From Leptobrachium leishanense (Eukaryota; Chordata; Amphibia; Anura; Megophryidae): a stretch of 64,000 bases of DNA. Below the pieces are notes generated by a model. That model searched no databases, had not been told where the DNA came from, and worked only from the letters and a program-made list of their open reading frames with translations. A program made the translations under genes and the position numbers. Positions 43,151 through 56,089 of the stretch are shown here, piece after piece (the first letter of the stretch is position 1; every line of letters starts with the position of its first letter). The DNA is taken from the NCBI GenBank assembly GCA_009667805.1, contig CM019069.1:96507204-96571203 (forward strand), in the 5' to 3' direction.

Positions 43151-43480
43151 TTCCTTTAATACTTATTGCTTTATTGCATACAGTTATTACTGTTTAGTTA
43201 TTTGATTACTCATTCGGCCATCACTGGTCGTCCTGCGTCAGGTTTTCCCTCCCGAGTCAGTGCCTTCACAGAGGGACTGGTCGTTCTACCCATCCCCTGT
43301 GACTTGAGACTCCCCTGCGTTCACCTAGTGGCGCAGTGTTTTGTCTCCTTAGGCACGTACTCTTTGTAAATACTTTTTGTGTTACTGTGATTGTTTTTTG
43401 TCCCCTTGTGTCTGGGTTGCCCCCCCCTCTCGCCCCCTCCTTTGACCTTTAATACCACTTCCCTCCCTCACGATCACATA

Positions 43481-46400
43481 ATGGCTACTGTCCCCCGTGC
43501 TCTTAAGGTACTTTCGATTAATGCCAAAGGCCTGATCATACCCGAGAAGCGCCACGTGGCTCTTAGGGAGTTTACCTCATTTCATGCCGATGTGGTATTG
43601 GTGCAGGAGACAAATTTTGCACATTTCTGGCCACCCACCTTCAAAAACCACAAATACCCCACCGTTTTTTTTCAGTAATGCTACCGCTGGAAAAATCTGT
43701 GGCACGGCAGTGCTATTCTTCCGCTCCACCCAGTTCAGTAACCCCACCTCATTGCTAGACCCCGCTGGCCATTTTACGTTTGTGAAAGGTCAAATTGGCA
43801 CTCAATGGTACACGATTGCATCGGTCTATCTCCCGAATCGGCAACAACACTCAGCCATCCGTTCTATTCTCTGCCAACTGCAGGACTTCCAGGTGGGCAC
43901 CCTGATGGTGGGCGGAGACCTCAACTTCCCGCTTGATGCCCATCTGCATACCTCTAGAGGTGTCACTAGCACCCCACATGCCGTACTTCGTCGCACCCGA
44001 CTTGCGCTGCACTCAATGAGACTGATGGACTGCTGGCGCTCGCTTTACCCTACCACATGAGACTACACATATTACAGCGCACTCCACCAGCTCTACACCT
44101 GTCTGGACTATCTCTTTCTCCCTTTTGGCAGCATGCACTTCTTAGAGTCTGCTGCCATAGGCCCCATGACTTGGTCAGACCACTGCCCGGTACTGATCAC
44201 ATTGTCTTCTCCCCTAGCTCACCCTAGAGAGAAAATCTGGCGCCTCAATGAATCCCTTCTCACTGACTCCCAGATAAGAGACAGCCTCCATGACACGTTA
44301 TGCCACTATTTTGCAGAAAATTCCACACCCGTTTGCTCCCCGCAGATTATTTGGGAATCCCATAAGGCTGTGATCGGGGGTTATCTCATTCAGCAGGGCT
44401 CACGGCGCAAGAAAGAGCGTGCTGAACAGAAGGAGTGCCTGCCTCCTGCAGCGTATTGTGACCCTGGAACGGTCTCATAAATTGCACTCTGACGATAGCA
44501 CATATGCTGAGTTATTGGACCTTAGATCGCAGCTCTGCTCCCTTTTTAATAACAGAGCTCAGAAGGCTTTCCTGACTGTATGGAAAACTTTCCATGAGCA
44601 TGGCAATAAATGCGGCAGTCTGTTGGCTAATGCCCTTCGCACCAATCGACAGGCGCTTTATGTATCCCATCTCCGTTCCCCCCAGGGAACCACCGTAACT
44701 CTCCCGAAAGATATGCTTGGCCTCTTTCATGACTATTTTAGTAACCTATATGGTCTCCCCCCCCCCCACCCCTGCTCAGGCGACTCCTGACAGCGCACAA
44801 CGCTTCCTTGACACACACCCACGCACCAGGCTGACGCCGATTATGAGGTCCTCTATTGAGAGCCCAATCACAGCAGAGGAGTTGCATGATGCAATTCAGC
44901 GTACCCCAGTGGATAAGACCCCAGGACCTGACGGCCTCATACTCAAATATTACAAAGTGTGTGAGAAACTTGTCGCACCCGCCTGGCTGGCCTCTTTTAA
45001 CGGCCTGACTGGGCCTGCGTCCCATATTGCCCCCCAAGCACTCTTCTCCACTTTCACCCTGATCTCTAAACCAGATAAAGATCACGCCCTTTACGCGAAC
45101 TACCGCCCGATTTCCCTCCTGAACCAGGACGTAAAACCTTTCGCCAAAGTCCTTGCCCTGCGCATTGCAAAACATATGGGACACCTGATCCACCCCGATC
45201 AGACAGGATTTATCCCGGGGAGGGAGGGGAGAGACAACACTACTTTGGCCATTAACCTAATTCACGCTGCTCAGAGTTCTGGTTCCGGCCCGACCCTGCT
45301 CCTCTTCACCGACGCCGAGAAGGCATTTGATAGGGTACACTGGGCCTTCCTGTTTCAGACCCTGCGTCATATGGGGTTTGGCCCGAACGCCTTGAGTTGG
45401 ATAATGGCGTTATACGACTCTCCTACCACCCGCATTAACTTGAATGGCACCTTATCCTCCCCCTTTACCATTAAAAATGGTACCCACCAGGGTTGTCCCC
45501 TCTCCCCTCTTCTATTTGCACGGTCTTTCAGGCCATTAGGAGTAACCCCTCTATCCACGGGGTTGAGGCTGGGTGTCGTGCCTACAAAGTGACAGCATAT
45601 GCGGATGACCTGCTATTTTTTGTACAGCAGCCCTTAATTTCCCTACCATCCCTCATTGACTTACCTCGTGAATATGGCTCGATTAGTAATTACAAAATTA
45701 ATATGGCAAAATCCGAAATATTGAACATATCAGTACCTGCCCCCCCATAGCACACACATTCAGACCACGTTCCCCTTTCGCTGGTGTGCATCCTTCCTTA
45801 AATATCTAGGAGTTCACCTCGCCCCAACATCATCTAATCTCTACGCCACTAACTTCGTCCCCTTGCTTAGGGCCCTGGAGAAGGATCTTGCTAGATGGGC
45901 TATACCACATATTACATGGTTTGGGCGCATAAACGTGCTTAAAATGAATGTTCTTCCCAGGATACGCTATTTGATGCAAACCCTGCCGATCCATGTCCCT
46001 CCTGCCTTCTTTCACTCCTTGCAGTCCCTATTTATACGATATGTCTGGGCTCGAGGTCGACCGAGACTTCGCCTGACATTACTGACGGCGCCTCGCTCAC
46101 GTGGCGGCCTGGCCTTGCCGCATCTACAACGTTATTATCACGCTGTCCATCTCTTGCGTATGGTGGATTGGAGACTGGGTCTCTCTGGTAAACAGTGGGT
46201 CGCCTTAGAGCATGAATTGGCGGGTTGTTCGCTTGCCTGCCTCCCCCTGGATTTTAGGCACCGCTGCTCCTACTGACACCCCCCGCATCCGATGATCTGT
46301 CACGCTGCGCATATGGCGACGGTTGCAGCAGTCCACGCAATTGGCCCCTTGGCCTTCTCCACTCCTGCCTCTTAAACATCTACCAGCCTTCTCACCGCGA

Positions 46401-47110
46401 CTGCTGCCCCTCACTGATGAGGCTATTGCACAAAACCCCACCCCTGGACTGTATATTGCTGGTGACCAACCTAAAAATCCACAGGACATTCCTTTGGCAC
46501 ACCCTGACTCCTTCCTTACAACCTTTCATATGCATTGCCTACTAACCTATCTCCTATCCCTAGCCCCGTTGGACAAATATACCTGCCCTCTGACCACGTT
46601 TGAACAAGTAATTTCCCGTAAGACACCACCTCAGCATGGTATATCGACTCTGTATGGTATCCTACAAAACCTTTCATCATCCTCCCCTTCCTATGTCGTA
46701 AAATGGGAAGCGGACATCCACCAAACTTTCAGAGAGGACGAATGGTCTAAAATGTTCACGCTTGCCACCAGGTGTTCTACAGCAACCCGTGCGCAAGAAA
46801 CCGCTTATAAGTTGTTGTCACGATGGTATAGGGTGCCTTCCACTATTGCCACCTACTCGGCTGCGGCCGACGCTTCCTGCTGGAGATGTAGAACCCAAAG
46901 TGCCGATTTGATACACATCTGATGGTTCTGCCTGGTACTAAAACCTTTCTGGACCCAGGTACATGCTGCCATTAGCAAAATTTCAGGCTCCCCATCTGCC
47001 TTTTCCCCGGCAGCCATGCTGCTCCACCACACACCCCTACCAGTCGACGCATATAGAAACTCCCTTGATATTCGCCTCCTGAACGCCGCCAAGGCGGTGA
47101 TACGTAGGCA
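43481..47110 (+). pseudogene. L1 ORF2 pseudogene (endonuclease and reverse transcriptase)
   Basis: The endonuclease domain starts MATVPRALKVLSINAKG (43481), passes VLVQETNF and GGDLNFPLD, and has SDHCPV near 44176. The reverse transcriptase shows TPGPDGLILKYYK, NYRPISLLNQDVKPFAK, DAEKAFDRVHW (45310), GTHQGCPLSPLLFA and YADDLLFF (45598). A C-terminal CWRCRTQSADLIHIWWFC zinc-knuckle-like block lies near 46880. At least seven frame changes or stops break it, for example in the T-run at 43670, at 44060 and at 45530. It is a dead copy. The motif order and C-terminal knuckle fit the L1 clade. Confidence 0.93.
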
Positions 47111-47578
47111 CTGAAAATCCCCACTAGCCCCCACTTTTCGCGAATGGTTGGATGAAGTCCAACGTCTCAGAGATATAGAAGACCTGATACACCAATCCTC
47201 TGGTACTACAGCCAAACATATGCAACGCTGGTTCTACTGGCCCCACCGGCCGACCCCCCCCCCCCTCCTGCACCACAGTGAATGTAGCAGATTGCTGCTG
47301 ACCCATAAATAACTAGTCGCTCTCACCCCTTATTACCTCTCCTTATCCCATTCTGTGTCCCCCACCCTAATACTTCCATTAACAAAAACAATACTGACGT
47401 TTATATCTTCGCTTGCTATTGACTGTCCCACAGTAATGTATACCTAATACGATACTTGTTATGATTGGTGCTTATTGTATGATGCTATCTGACTTGATAG
47501 TCACAGGTTTACCTTTTTGTCATATATGCTGAAAATCTTAACCTTATTACAATAATAAAAAAAAACTCACAAGGGGGG

Positions 47579-47999
47579 AGCCCTAAAATGGCTCAAGGTG
47601 AATCGCCTCTTGACCGGTCTGGGGGGGGGTCACACCCCTTGACATACAATAGTTCACACTTAGATCTTCAATAGGTGACACTTTGGGTACTTAAAGGAAA
47701 GAAAAAAATCTCCATTGCGCAAATATCGCTGTTCTTATACCATAACAATTAATGTGTGGTGTATATATACTCACAATTTTCTGAGCCTCTCCCAATCAAG
47801 TGGCTCAGTATAATAGACAGTGGAATAGCGATGTGGTCAGCTTCTTTGTACCAGAATACGCCAATTGGAATCACCCATCTGCACTTCAAGTGATTCTTGA
47901 AGTAAAAACATTTATTCCAGTAAAAAACAACAATGTAGCCGTATAAAATAAAATGTACGGCTACATTGTTGTTTTTTGCCTAGTGCCCATTTGTTTTTG
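47579..47999. repeat. Right flank of the 14-bp-TSD insertion
   Basis: This is non-coding. It includes ACTCACAATTTTCTGAGCC, loosely like 14280, and the hairpin 47921-47976 (arms AAAAAACAACAATGTAGCCG and its inverse). Confidence 0.45.
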
Positions 48000-48069
48000 A
48001 TATATATTTATATGTATACACCCCCACAGATATACATATCCTGTATATATGCCCCCACAGACCTACATA

Positions 48070-49686
<1,617 letters not shown>

Positions 49687-49873
49687 TATACTGTATATTT
49701 GCCCCACAGGGAATGTGGGGGGCATATATACAGTGTATGTAGAAAGTGGTCATATGACATTAAATAAAATTGTATCGTATAAAACGTATCGGTACTCGGT
49801 GAGTACCTGAAAAAAGTATCGGTACTTGTATTCGGTCGTAAAAAAGTGGTATCCGTGCATCCCTAGTATGTGT

Positions 49874-50224
49874 GCATAATGCCTTTTACAGAGATTAAAA
49901 CACACGGGGCCAGATCGCAACCAGGGTGCAAAACATAGCAGTTGAGCATGACTGCACGAATTCTGTGCTTAATTTCAGCTCCTCCTATTCCATCTGCGAT
50001 ACAAACTCTGCTTGCGTCTCAGATGTAGCACCTGGTTATTGTACATTAACGTCTCCCATACAAAGTAGAGGAGACGTTAATTTGCCCCTAGCAGAAGAAG
50101 AACAAGCTTTCCAACCAACTTGTTCTTCAACTGTGCCTGACATTATTCTGAAAAGAATAACATTTCTAAAAGGCTGGTGTTTGGAGATTGTGCTGAAATG
50201 AAATCAGTTAACACATTTTACTAC
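49874..50224. other. No gene; contains a 37-bp perfect hairpin
   Basis: ATTAACGTCTCC and GGAGACGTTAAT (50047-50083) form a hairpin with 12-bp arms and a 13-base loop. A second near-palindrome, AGAACAAG...CTTGTTCT, lies at about 50100-50128. A 91-codon frame crosses both but has no exon signals or domain. Confidence 0.5.
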
Positions 50225-50337
50225 TTTGTATTTCTGTAACGACTGTAACAATTCAATGTTCTTGAACCCAGGACATACTTGAAAAAGAGAGAAATCTCAA
50301 TGTATCCTTCCTGGTAAAATCCTTTATAAATATATAA
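50225..50337 (+). repeat. LINE 3' tail, L2-like
   Basis: GAGAGAAATCTCAATGTATC then CCTGGTAAAATCCTTTATAA and AATATA repeats is the tail of a LINE found antisense at 55945-56035. Confidence 0.55.
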
Positions 50338-50376
50338 ATTAATATAACGGCACCAAAAAAAATATCCCATACTTAC

Positions 50377-51689
50377 TGTCTCGACAACTACGTGCGCACT
50401 AGGAAAGGCGCAGGGTTAAGCAACTCACTATCTGTCCTAGACCCAGATAATGACTACGCGGACAACTATCCCCCACGTGCACGTACCTAACTATCCCGGC
50501 AACGCCTCCACTTGCGACACGCACGCAGAGCGTGATGAAGTGGTCCCAGGATTGCAATGCCGTACCCGTCTTCTCTCGACCTGGGGTAGTGACTACGTTT
50601 CCCACAATCCTTACACCCACTCTATTCGTTACGCTGCCACCAGTTCTCGCGAACACTAAGCGAGCTGAAGCGAGAGACGCAGGGATAAGCAGTCCACTAT
50701 CTGTCTATCCTAGACCCAAATAATGACTCTCGCCGACAATAATCCCCATGCGCTTACCCAACCGTCTCCAGCCACCGTAACTCACAATTTAGTAGATACT
50801 CGAGCTTAAAACACAAAACCCAATAATCCAGTCCCTTCAGTTAGCGTGGATCGAATCAGTCAGAGCAGAACTTAATAAGTTGTATTTATTATGATAACAA
50901 AAATTATATATATCACAGTGCGTTTAGGGTTACACAAAAAATATGGATATAATATTCATTACTTACACACAAACAGCAAACAAATGAAAGGGAGATACCA
51001 GCAGATCCTAGTTACTTACAATATACGCTAGACGATCAGCCATATGGAGGTTCTATTAGGAGCTGGCAATATTTCCTCAATTCTCGATTGACCTCCAAGG
51101 AAATAGCCCCGAGCTCATGCTTGATTCAGAATATATATAGGGCTGCCTTTTTTCTAAGTACAGCCTCCTAGCTGGCAGAGCCTTTGCCTACAATTCCCAG
51201 TATTCCCCTCTCCTGAGCACACTCAGTGCTCTCCTTCATTAATTTTAATTCCCTGGTCTATCAATCATCTCCCAAAGACCACTCTAGTGATCAAAGGATG
51301 TGCTTCCTTCTTTGAAAGGCATGACAACGTACACCTTTGTGCCTCAGTGTCTGCAGCCAAGACTCCGAGGTGTGAATAGAGGATACACGACCTGTCAGTT
51401 CACCAAATGGGTTATTTCCACCCTGGTCCTGTATCTTAAGAAATAACATTTTGCAGCCAAGTGTTCTATCTCTCCCAGGGAGGAGAAGCTAACCATTTTA
51501 ATTACTTCCTAGATCCTACTCAAGACGGAAGTCTTCCCCATGCGCTGGGGAAACTGGACACTACCTGGATATGGCCAGATCAGATATGAATATGCCTCTA
51601 TATGGAGGAGATATGTATAGACAGGTATATAGACACAGGTAGATACTTATATACATAGCACGATAGAAATACAGATCTAATCTGTTACA
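50377..51689. mobile_element. Solo LTR, 1313 bp
   Basis: The boundaries TGTCTCGACAACTACG and CTAATCTGTTACA give TG...CA, with a perfect 5-bp duplication CTTAC (50372-50376, 51690-51694). It aligns with 56090-57268: AGTTAGCGTGGAT.., ATCAG.CAGAG.., TATATGGAGGAGATA and AGATCTA.TCTG are shared. The left third contains an internal repeat of GCAGGGATAAGC.GTCCACTATCTG-type sequence. No internal retroviral or retrotransposon genes are present, so it is a recombination remnant of an LTR element, probably Gypsy-type given the 5-bp duplication. Confidence 0.88.
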
Positions 51690-51694
51690 CTTAC

Positions 51695-52300
51695 ATCAGA
51701 TCCCTTGGTGGAGAGAGCGGTGCGATCCGCTGCTTCCTAGGTCTGGGAGCAGATGTACACTGAGAATAGTTTCCAGTGTTCCTCCGTGTAGCCTCTGCCA
51801 TCCTTGCTGGATCTCAAATGCGGGAGCTCGCATCTGTTTCCATGAAGTTCTATGGATTCCTGGAGCAGATAACACCGTGGTGCTTAACCTGTTATCACCC
51901 AGTGGCTGCAAAGTATTACGACTCAAGCTGCCGAGATAGTGGCTCGCTTGTAATGCAGGCGGTGAAGGCAAGCCACAAATTGTAATTGGCTCACATGTTC
52001 GTTTTCTATTTACATCTTGCCTTTAATGTTTGTGTTCTGGCCCAAATATTTATGTGTGTGTGTTTGTGTGTATATATATATATATATATCTATCCCAAAA
52101 TAATAAGCCCCATTGAAAGATGGTATGTACTTGTGGAACTACATTTACCTTGAATTGTTGATTTGAAGAAGGGAAAATGAGCTTTACGTATCATTTACTG
52201 TTTATACACATGTATGAAGCTTACACATATACCCAAGTTATTTCTGTATCACCTAAATAGCCAGTCCATACCAAACTAGAGCCTTTTAAGTAGATGATTT
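51695..52300. other. No recognisable gene; short (TA)n run
   Basis: GTGTGTGTTTGTGTG and a (TA)n run lie at 52053-52089. No element ends were seen. Confidence 0.4.
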
Positions 52301-52420
52301 GTCAGCAACCTTGGCCTTCCAGTTGTTCCGTAACTACATTTCCCATGAGGCTCAGCTGCTGATTAGTATTGCAGCGCCCCATGGGTAATGTACTTCCATC
52401 TGGAGCGCAATATTTGCTGA
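52301..52420. mobile_element. Old short hAT-type MITE
   Basis: GTCAGCAACCTTGGCC, CTACATTTCCCATGAGGCTC and CATCTGGAG correspond to the layout of the better copy at 55693-55830. The termini and duplication are too worn to define. Confidence 0.45.
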
Positions 52421-54147
52421 CTTTGGCTTATGTCAAGATTATCAAGGATTCGTGCTCTGTATCATGGACCCACATGGTCGTGAACTCCTGAAATGTTAAC
52501 ACCAACTAATAAATCTTGGATCTATGTACAAAACTTTGCCTGGCTCTTGCGTGGTGTAAATTTGTGTAAAGCTGCTCTGAAAGCAGTGTTACTGGAATAA
52601 ATGACCACGATAACACCAAAGGTATTTCTAGTACTAAAGAAAGCCGACCAGCATCATATTCTAAAGAGTACAACTTTCAACCTGGCTTGAGTGTTCGTAG
52701 TGTTCATGATAGATAAGGCTCCTTTCACTAGAAGAATTGTGCTTGATTTTATACATGTTGTGGGTGAAGGGTGTCTTGTGAACTTGGATCTGTATTCTTA
52801 GCATTGTACAGCTTTACAATCTCTAATTGTTGTGTTTTTGTGAACTTTTGTAGTAATATTGCTTAAGTGTTGTGGTTTATGTGTCAATTCCTTGATGAAG
52901 ATTAAGAACATTGTCCCAGTACTTCCTATGCCTTTTCTGCCATGACCTACTGTGGTTAAAATGTTCCTCTATATAAACGGACCGCCCAATGATGCTTCTT
53001 TATAACAGCTTATGGTTCTTGAGTGCTGGATCTATATAATCCTTTAAAATGGTGATATTCTAGATTTATTGAAACGAAGAATTTCATTTCACATATATAT
53101 GAAATTGAATTAACTAGCATATCCATGTCCCCCGATTTTGTTTTAAACAATTCTTTGTGTAGAAAACACACAGGGTTATTCAGAGAGAGGTGAAAGCAGG
53201 AGAATGACTGGAGAATGGAAAATTCTAGGTCAAAATTGCCGATTTAGAAAGTGAGATAAATGGGAGAATTTATACACATAACAAACCAATAAAATGTCAC
53301 CAATTTCTATATCCAAAAGCCCTTAAAACACTCATTATAATATCCTCTGTCATTAAAGTGTAAGCTCACTTGCCCGTGTCAAGTCTAACCTGATGTCTAG
53401 TCGTACTCTTACCACTCACTCTACCTTCTTTCTGCCACAAAGCCAAAATCTCCAGGGAGACGTGCATTGGTTTCTATTATAAGCTCCCTCCAATCAACCC
53501 TAAATAAGGAGAAACGGAGTCTGGATGTGATATGGAGATAGAGTAATTTGGGACTATGCCTATTCTATATCTTAGGGAAAAGTGTATGGGGATGCTGTCT
53601 GAAACCCACCCCCATTGCTAAGATGTTTTGATATGATAGACAGATAAAATAGGTTGGGTGAATATTAGCCTAAATCTTCCCATAGAGCAGCAGTTTGCTT
53701 TAACCCTCTTCCTTAAAGCAGGTGTGTGCTAGTGTCGGGTTTCTTCCAGCTACCTGAATAGAGGCCCTTTATGTCCAGAAAACAATTGTTCTGTATTCTA
53801 GGAGCTGGCTAATGCTTAGCTTCTATTGAGTGATCTGTTTGTTATTAATCTTTTTAAAATAAACATTCTAGGAGATATATATATATATATTAGATTCTAA
53901 GCATGTGAACATTTGTCCACTTCTAGAATATATATATCCCTGTTGAATCTGCAGGTGCAATATATATATTTAGACCATATAATGTAAATTTTCATTTATT
54001 ACATATGTTTTTAAAATCGTGATAATTTATTTGACACTAAAAAGTACCAGAATTAAAAAGTCCTTTGTACATTGAGTGATACAAAGGGAAAACCTGACAC
54101 ATCTAGTCTCCATTGTTTGTGTATGTCTCTGCCCATAGACAACACTA
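52421..54147. other. No recognisable gene; isolated repeat ends
   Basis: CAGGGTTATTCAGAGAGA at 53169 is a lone end of the family at 34239. GTCATTAAAGTGTAAGCTC at 53340 belongs to the repeat at 323. The remainder is AT-rich with a (TA)n run at 53876. No exon is supported. Confidence 0.4.
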
Positions 54148-55147
54148 CCCAGGAGCGTAGCGCAGGTTGTCAGCGCCCGGGGCAAGGCAAGAATTGCCCC
54201 CCCCCCAACTTGTGGACATGGTAACACACCCTGATTCCCTTCCACCAGTAGCGTATTGACCCCCTTACCGCACAAGCACATGTATTGTATATTAACAAAA
54301 TTCTGATATAAAAAAATGAAACACATATGCCCCCCACGCTACGCCACTGCTACCAGTCACCCTGTCCCAGTATACCCTAGCATAGTTGCACTCGCACACT
54401 ATACCCAGTCACCCTCTCCCAGTACCTGCAGTCACTCTCGCCCTCCAAGTACCCCAGTCACACTCTATCCAGTTACCCGCAGTCACTCTCTCTCAGTACC
54501 CTGTCACTCTCTCTCCAAGTACCTCCAGTCACTCCCAGTACCCCCAGTCACTCTTTCTCTTTATCCAAGTACCCCAGTCACGCTTTCCCAGTATCCCCAG
54601 TCACTCTCTCCTCTTACCCCCTCACTGTGTGTTGTTCATGCTGCTCTGGTGTCACACAGTGTCGCCTAACTGCATGGAGTTGCTGGTGGCCTGGGGGGGA
54701 GCTGTCCAGGGTTCTTAGTGGGGACCGGATTTTAAATGTGCTGCAGGGCAGGCGCCTCCCACCCTCCTTCCTGTTCAGCGGCTGCAGGGCTCCCAGCGGT
54801 GCGGGGCTGGCACAGGGCTTCAAAGGGGGCTGACAAGTGGGGTTACAGGGTGTTCTGTTGAATAATGCTGCGCTGCTTCACGTGACTCATGTCAGCGTTG
54901 AGGAGTCAGGACAGAACCAGAATTTTCTGTCCTGGTCCTCCCTTCTGGACGCTGAGTGCTAAGTCACCGCCGGCGCTGCAAAACCGGTGGCTGCCTGTGC
55001 AAGGACCTCTCACGGTTCAGTTCTGATCCCTGCTGGAAAATATTAGTGGTTCAAATTTGTTTTGAACATTTGCGCCCCTCAGAAAATCGTGCCCGGTGCG
55101 ACCGCCCCCGATGCCCCCCCCCCACACGCTACGCCACTGCCCAGGAG
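54148..55147. mobile_element. hAT-like element, CGTAGCG ends, composite
   Basis: CCCAGGAG occurs at 54148-54155 and 55140-55147. The sequence between starts CGTAGCGCAGG and ends CACACGCTACGCCACTG, near-inverse ends of the CAGTGGCGTAGCG type. The left terminus is either missing its first bases or overlaps the duplication, so the boundary is ambiguous. A second right-hand end, CACGCTACGCCACTG, lies at 54335-54349, so two copies may be fused. The interior holds a CCAGTCACTCTC minisatellite and a GC-rich segment. Confidence 0.6.
54352..54625. repeat. CCAGTCACTCTC minisatellite
   Basis: About 11 irregular units of CCAGTCACTCTCTCCCAGTA, with periods of 20-30 bases, are present. Serine/proline-rich frames across it are artefacts. 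Confidence 0.85.
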
Positions 55148-55292
55148 TTCCACTCAGTGCTGAATTTTATTCTCTTTAAAAAAAAAAAAAATAGTTCTCA
55201 GAGGTGCTGATGATGATGTAGATGTGGTGGTCTTTGCACAGGTCAAAAGGTTTAGGCTTGGACTTGAGTTCAGCTCTGGCAAGAATTTAGAG

Positions 55293-55473
55293 CAGTGGTT
55301 ACCAGCCCTGTCCTCAAGTACCCGTAACGGGCCAGATTTTAAGGATTACCTTGGAAATGCAGACTGAATCCTGCAATCACTCAGCAGCAAATCACATCTC
55401 AAGCACAGCACAGGTGATATCTGGCAGACCTGGTCTGTTAGGAGTACTTGAGGACCAGTGTTAGGAAACAGTG
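55293..55473. mobile_element. Short hAT MITE, first of a tandem pair
   Basis: CAGTGGTTACCAGCCCTGTC at the left, GGAAACAGTG at the right. The target duplication ATTTAGAG (55285-55292, 55474-55481) is perfect. GCCAGATTTTAAGGATTACC is shared with the next copy. Confidence 0.85.
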
Positions 55474-55481
55474 ATTTAGAG

Positions 55482-55636
55482 CAGTGGTTAGGGCCAGGTT
55501 TTAAGGATTACCTTGGAGAAATGCATGCTGTACCTTGCAATTACTGAGCAGCAAATCATATCACCTGTGCTGTGCTTCAGATATCTGGAAAACCTGACCT
55601 GTTGGCGGTACTTGAGGACCGCGGTTGGGAACCACT
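55482..55636. mobile_element. Short hAT MITE, second of a tandem pair
   Basis: It starts CAGTGGTTAGGGCCAGG directly after the duplication of the first copy and ends GGTTGGGAACCACTG. The right flank is GTTTAGAG (55637-55644). The pair therefore has the order TSD, element, TSD, element, TSD. Confidence 0.85.
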
Positions 55637-55692
55637 GGTTTAGAGCATGCCATGGATCCCTGTACAAGTGGCTGTGCTCCTTTACTCTAAAC

Positions 55693-55830
55693 CAGTGGTC
55701 AACAACCTAGGCGGCCACCAGATGTTTTGGAATTGCATCTTCCTTGAGGCTCGGTCAACCTGATTTGTAGCTGGGCAATATGGGAGATGTAGTTCCAAAA
55801 CATCTGGAGAGCCAAGTTTGCCGACTCCTG
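55693..55830. mobile_element. 138-bp hAT MITE
   Basis: CAGTGGTCAACAACCTAGGC and GCCAAGTTTGCCGACTCCTG bound it. The flanks CTCTAAAC and CTCTAGAC match at 7 of 8. The internal inverse CCAGATGTTTTGGAATTGC and GTTCCAAAACATCTGG makes it a near-complete hairpin. Confidence 0.85.
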
Positions 55831-55944
55831 CTCTAGACCTTCCTTTGATGTCTCTGTGATTAACACCTGGCTTTTTGGACCAGGTGGTAACTATCGGTTC
55901 TTGTCAGAGGGTCATACATGCAACATGACGTTCTTCCAATATCC

Positions 55945-56035
55945 GTAGATTTATTTATTTGCAAAGTATTTTACCAGGAGGGATACTTTGAGATTTCTCT
56001 CGTTTCCAAGTATGTCCTGGTCTGGTCTGGTATAA
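55945..56035 (-). repeat. LINE 3' tail, L2-like, antisense
   Basis: ATTTATTTGCAAAGTATTTTACCAGGAGGGATAC, then GAGATTTCTCTCGTTTCCAA, is the inverse of the tail at 50225-50337. Confidence 0.55.
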
Positions 56036-56089
56036 CCCGTTTTTGCTAATCTATTTATTTTTGACTTGCTATTTCTTAATGGCTACGCT

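Larger units (their letters stand above)
41844..47561 (+). mobile_element. L1-like LINE, nearly full length, inactive
   Basis: The 5' end is a G-run then CGTGGCC, and the 3' end is a short A-rich tail (AATAATAAAAAAAA). The target duplication AAAACTCACAAGGGGGG is present at 41827-41843 and 47562-47578. The order is short 5' UTR, ORF1 remnant (41881-42483), a spacer invaded by a CR1/L2-like tail, then ORF2 (about 43481-47110) broken by many frameshifts. It is 5.7 kb long including the insertion. Confidence 0.92.
41592..47999. mobile_element. Insertion with 14-bp target duplication, interrupted by L1
   Basis: ATATATATTTATAT occurs exactly at 41578-41591 and 48000-48013, and the sequence between is foreign to the hAT array. 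The outer parts are inverse at places: AACAAAAACAAATGGGCACTAG near 41692 and CTAGTGCCCATTTGTTTTT near 47980. A 22-bp-arm hairpin lies at 47921-47976. The length of the duplication suggests a retroposed element, but the class is unknown, and part of the duplication is low-complexity. Confidence 0.55.

Noticed and set aside
44738..45193. 151-codon minus-strand frame
   Set aside because: It is antisense to the L1 reverse transcriptase region.
49926..50201. 91-codon frame as a host exon
   Set aside because: It overlaps two hairpins, lacks flanking splice signals of quality, and shows no recognisable domain.
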